Assembly: GCA_014377145.1 (NCBI GenBank)
Contig: JACMQE010000336.1
Coordinates: 1 to 8,414, forward strand
Direction: 5' to 3'
DNA from: Glaciimonas sp.
GTDB taxonomy: Bacteria; Pseudomonadota; Gammaproteobacteria; Burkholderiales; Burkholderiaceae
Length of the DNA: 8,414 nucleotides
A model generated the notes under the pieces. It saw only the letters and a list, made by a program, of their open reading frames with translations, did not search any database and was not told the origin of the DNA. This document shows positions 7,200 through 8,414 of this stretch, piece after piece. How positions within the stretch are numbered: the stretch's first letter is position 1; every line of letters starts with the position of its first letter. Made by a program: the position numbers and the translations under genes.

Positions 7200-7875
7200 T
7201 TAGTTTATTTTTTTGCTGAATAAATTGCGCATCTGTCGCGGGTCCCAAATACCTTTCGGCAAATAGAGAATCACTAGCACAAGAATGATGCCGTTCGCCG
7301 CCACTCGGAAATTCTTGAAATGACGCAGCACTTCGGGCATCAGCGTCAGCAAGGTGGCGCCGATAGTCGGTCCGATCAAATTACTGGTGCTGCCGAAAAC
7401 TGCCATTGTGAGGATGTCTACGGCATTTTCAGAAGCATAATTTCCGGGTCCAATCGTAAAAGTGTAATGCGCATTCAACGCGTCTGCCACACTCGCAATG
7501 GTTGCCCCGATGACAAATGCCAGTAACTTATACATGGCTACATTAACACCCATTAAACGCGCTGCAATTTCATTTTCCTTGATGGCTGGCTTCAAATGTT
7601 CGCCCAATTTTAGAGTACCTGATCCGCGCCAACACATATAACCTGAGCGCCAGCAGCAACACAATGTGCCACCATTCTGTATTTGGCGGGATACTGTTTA
7701 ATCCCATTGGACCGCCGGTGATATGCATGTTCAGTACGACCACGCGGACCACTTCGCCAAAATCCAGCGTCGCCATTGTCAGATATACACCCGATAGCCG
7801 CAGCGTTGGAATGCCGATAATCAGCATGACCAGTGCTGGTAAAGCGCCGCCCAAACCAAGCGCTACCGGAAATCA
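7200..7875 (-). pseudogene. livM: Branched-chain amino acid ABC transporter permease LivM, N-terminally deleted and frameshifted
   Basis: LivM is one of the two inner-membrane permease subunits. The recognisable sequence begins FPVALGLGGALPALVMLIIG and goes on through TLRLSGVYLTMATLDFGEVV, ITGGPMGLNSIPP and ARIRYSKIGRTFEA. A frame change near 7582-7592 (extra base in GCCAGCCATC) then leads to IKENEIAARLMGVNVAMYKL (the EAA cytoplasmic loop that contacts the ATPases), LLAFVIGATIASVADAL, SNLIGPTIGA and the C-terminus LPKGIWDPRQ, ending at TAA 7200-7202. About 90 N-terminal residues of the usual ~310-330 are missing. The lost part is joined directly to the 3' part of livH near 7868-7875, so one deletion removed the end of livH and the start of livM. 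Confidence 0.9.
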
Positions 7876-8198
7876 CTTGAAAGATAGGTCAATGTCAAGA
7901 CTTCAACGAACCTTAGAAACAAACCTGCGATCATCGCGCCCGCTGCGCCGCCTAATGCAGCGGCGGCAAACGAGGTTAGATAAAACAAGCCTTCGATATT
8001 AATGCCGAGCAAATATGCGACTTCTGGTGAATCTGCGATGGTGCGCAATGCGCGTCCCAATTGCGTGCGGCGCATTACACCAAGCAATACCAGCAATTGA
8101 TCACGCTCAGTACAACCAAACACCAGCGTAAAATCTAACGCAAACAGGGCATACATAATGCCAAGCGAGAGTGCGTTAATGAGTTGTTATTCAAGCAT
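7868..8198 (-). pseudogene. livH: Branched-chain amino acid ABC transporter permease LivH, internally deleted
   Basis: The likely original start is the minus-strand ATG 8198-8196: MLE, then TAA (8187-8189), then QLINALSLGIMYALFALDFT and LVFG, the normal first helix of LivH. The fourth codon is thus a stop. After LVFG about 140-150 residues appear to be missing. The sequence resumes at RRTQLGRALRTIADSPEVAY, the EAA-type cytoplasmic loop, then LLGINIEGLFYLTSFAAAAL. A second deletion seems to join GGAAG to AMIAGLF, and a C-terminal piece VEVLTLTYLSSDFR follows before it fuses into livM. Some 330 bp remain of the ~870-900 expected. A frame from the ATG at 8156 is open for 97 codons, but it is only the stitched remnant and lacks most membrane helices. 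Confidence 0.88.
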
Positions 8199-8260
8199 AG
8201 AAAAATTCTTTATGTGAAAAAAATAGTGAATCAGGGATTAAAACCAAGGCTAAACTTGAT

Positions 8261-8318
8261 AGGGACTTACGGAGAATTGCTCCAGCGGCGTGTACTCTCT
8301 TAGTCGCACTAGCCCGTG
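8261..8318 (+). repeat. Dispersed ~60-bp repeat, copy 2 (plus orientation)
   Basis: The sequence starts AGGGACTTACGGA and contains CTCCAGCGGCGT and CTCTCTTAGTCGC, the counterpart of 5703-5644 on the minus strand. Its GGACTTACGG end also faces the liv block, so the two copies form an inverted pair around the liv remnants. Weaker likeness may continue to about 8370 (GAAAATTTCGC against ACAATTTTGCG in copy 1), running into the terminal palindrome. The minus strand here has a short open frame (about 8257-8370, ending SVSPYQV) of unknown meaning. Confidence 0.55.
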
Positions 8319-8362
8319 TCCTTTGTGTGGGGAGGATTGGCAAGCTCGTTGCTTTGAAAATT

Positions 8363-8414
8363 TCGCTTAAGGTTTTATTTAATTTTAATTAAAATTAAAT
8401 AAAACCTTAAGCGA
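8363..8414. repeat. Perfect 52-bp palindrome at the window end
   Basis: The last 52 bases equal their own reverse complement without a mismatch or loop. Each arm reads TCGCTTAAGGTTTTATTT and continues AATTTTAATT to the centre between 8388 and 8389. The arms are GC-bearing at the outer ends (TCGCTTAAGG/CCTTAAGCGA) and AT-only in the middle. The sequence stops exactly at the last palindromic base. Confidence 0.97.

Noticed and set aside
7664..8002. Plus-strand open frame of 112 codons in the livHM region
   Set aside because: It is antisense to recognisable LivH/LivM sequence. The translation is Arg/Ser/Pro-rich, as expected of a reverse-frame shadow.
7863..8156. An intact short LivH-like permease of 97 codons starting at the internal ATG 8156
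   Set aside because: It keeps only one normal membrane start and a cytoplasmic loop, lacks most LivH helices, and its upstream in-phase sequence shows the original start with a stop at codon 4. It is treated as a remnant.
8257..8370. Minus-strand open frame ending SVSPYQV as a protein gene
   Set aside because: About 37 codons with no start or motif I can name. The likeness to the 5644-5703 copy is at the DNA level and the frames do not match cleanly, so it is treated as part of a repeat.
8363..8414. Hairpin telomere of a linear replicon
   Set aside because: Nothing else supports a linear replicon (no telomere resolvase gene is seen). An assembly break at a palindrome explains the end more simply.

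Overview
The window most resembles a betaproteobacterium of the Burkholderiales, probably close to Oxalobacteraceae. The basis is the overall character of the MetG, Mrp/ApbC and GltX proteins, a metG/apbC divergent pair, and a gltX, tRNA-Ala, tRNA-Glu cluster. The family-level placement is inference from memory of protein families, not a search.

Layout. Positions 1-223 (minus) hold the start of metG (methionyl-tRNA synthetase). Divergent from it is an intact mrp/apbC Fe-S cluster carrier ATPase (464-1555, plus). A badly decayed DUF4399 exported-protein gene follows (1699-2101, plus). Next come a terminator-like hairpin in the gltX leader, intact gltX (2248-3726), a good sigma-70-type promoter, tRNA-Ala(GGC), tRNA-Glu(TTC) and a terminator-like stem-loop. 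The second half is accessory and mostly broken: a 67-codon ORF of unknown function, a frameshifted DUF3309 small membrane protein, a glycine-zipper (SlyB-type) lipoprotein pseudogene, and a complete but wrecked branched-chain amino acid ABC transporter operon, livH-livM-livG-livF, all on the minus strand. Two diverged copies of a ~60-bp sequence, in opposite orientation, lie just outside the liv block. The window ends exactly at the end of a perfect 52-bp palindrome.

How it fits together. The information-processing and Fe-S genes are intact, while seven neighbouring transport or envelope genes carry frameshifts, nonsense codons, internal deletions and substitutions in catalytic motifs. This pattern suggests a genome in an early to middle stage of reduction, as in a host-restricted bacterium or recently bottlenecked symbiont. 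Poor sequencing is a weaker explanation, because the errors avoid about 2.5 kb of essential coding sequence and hit active-site residues. I see no CRISPR array, phage module, toxin-antitoxin pair or intact insertion sequence, and no convincing new biological system. The items most worth a second look are the terminal palindrome, the inverted repeat pair around the dead liv operon, and the hairpin before gltX.
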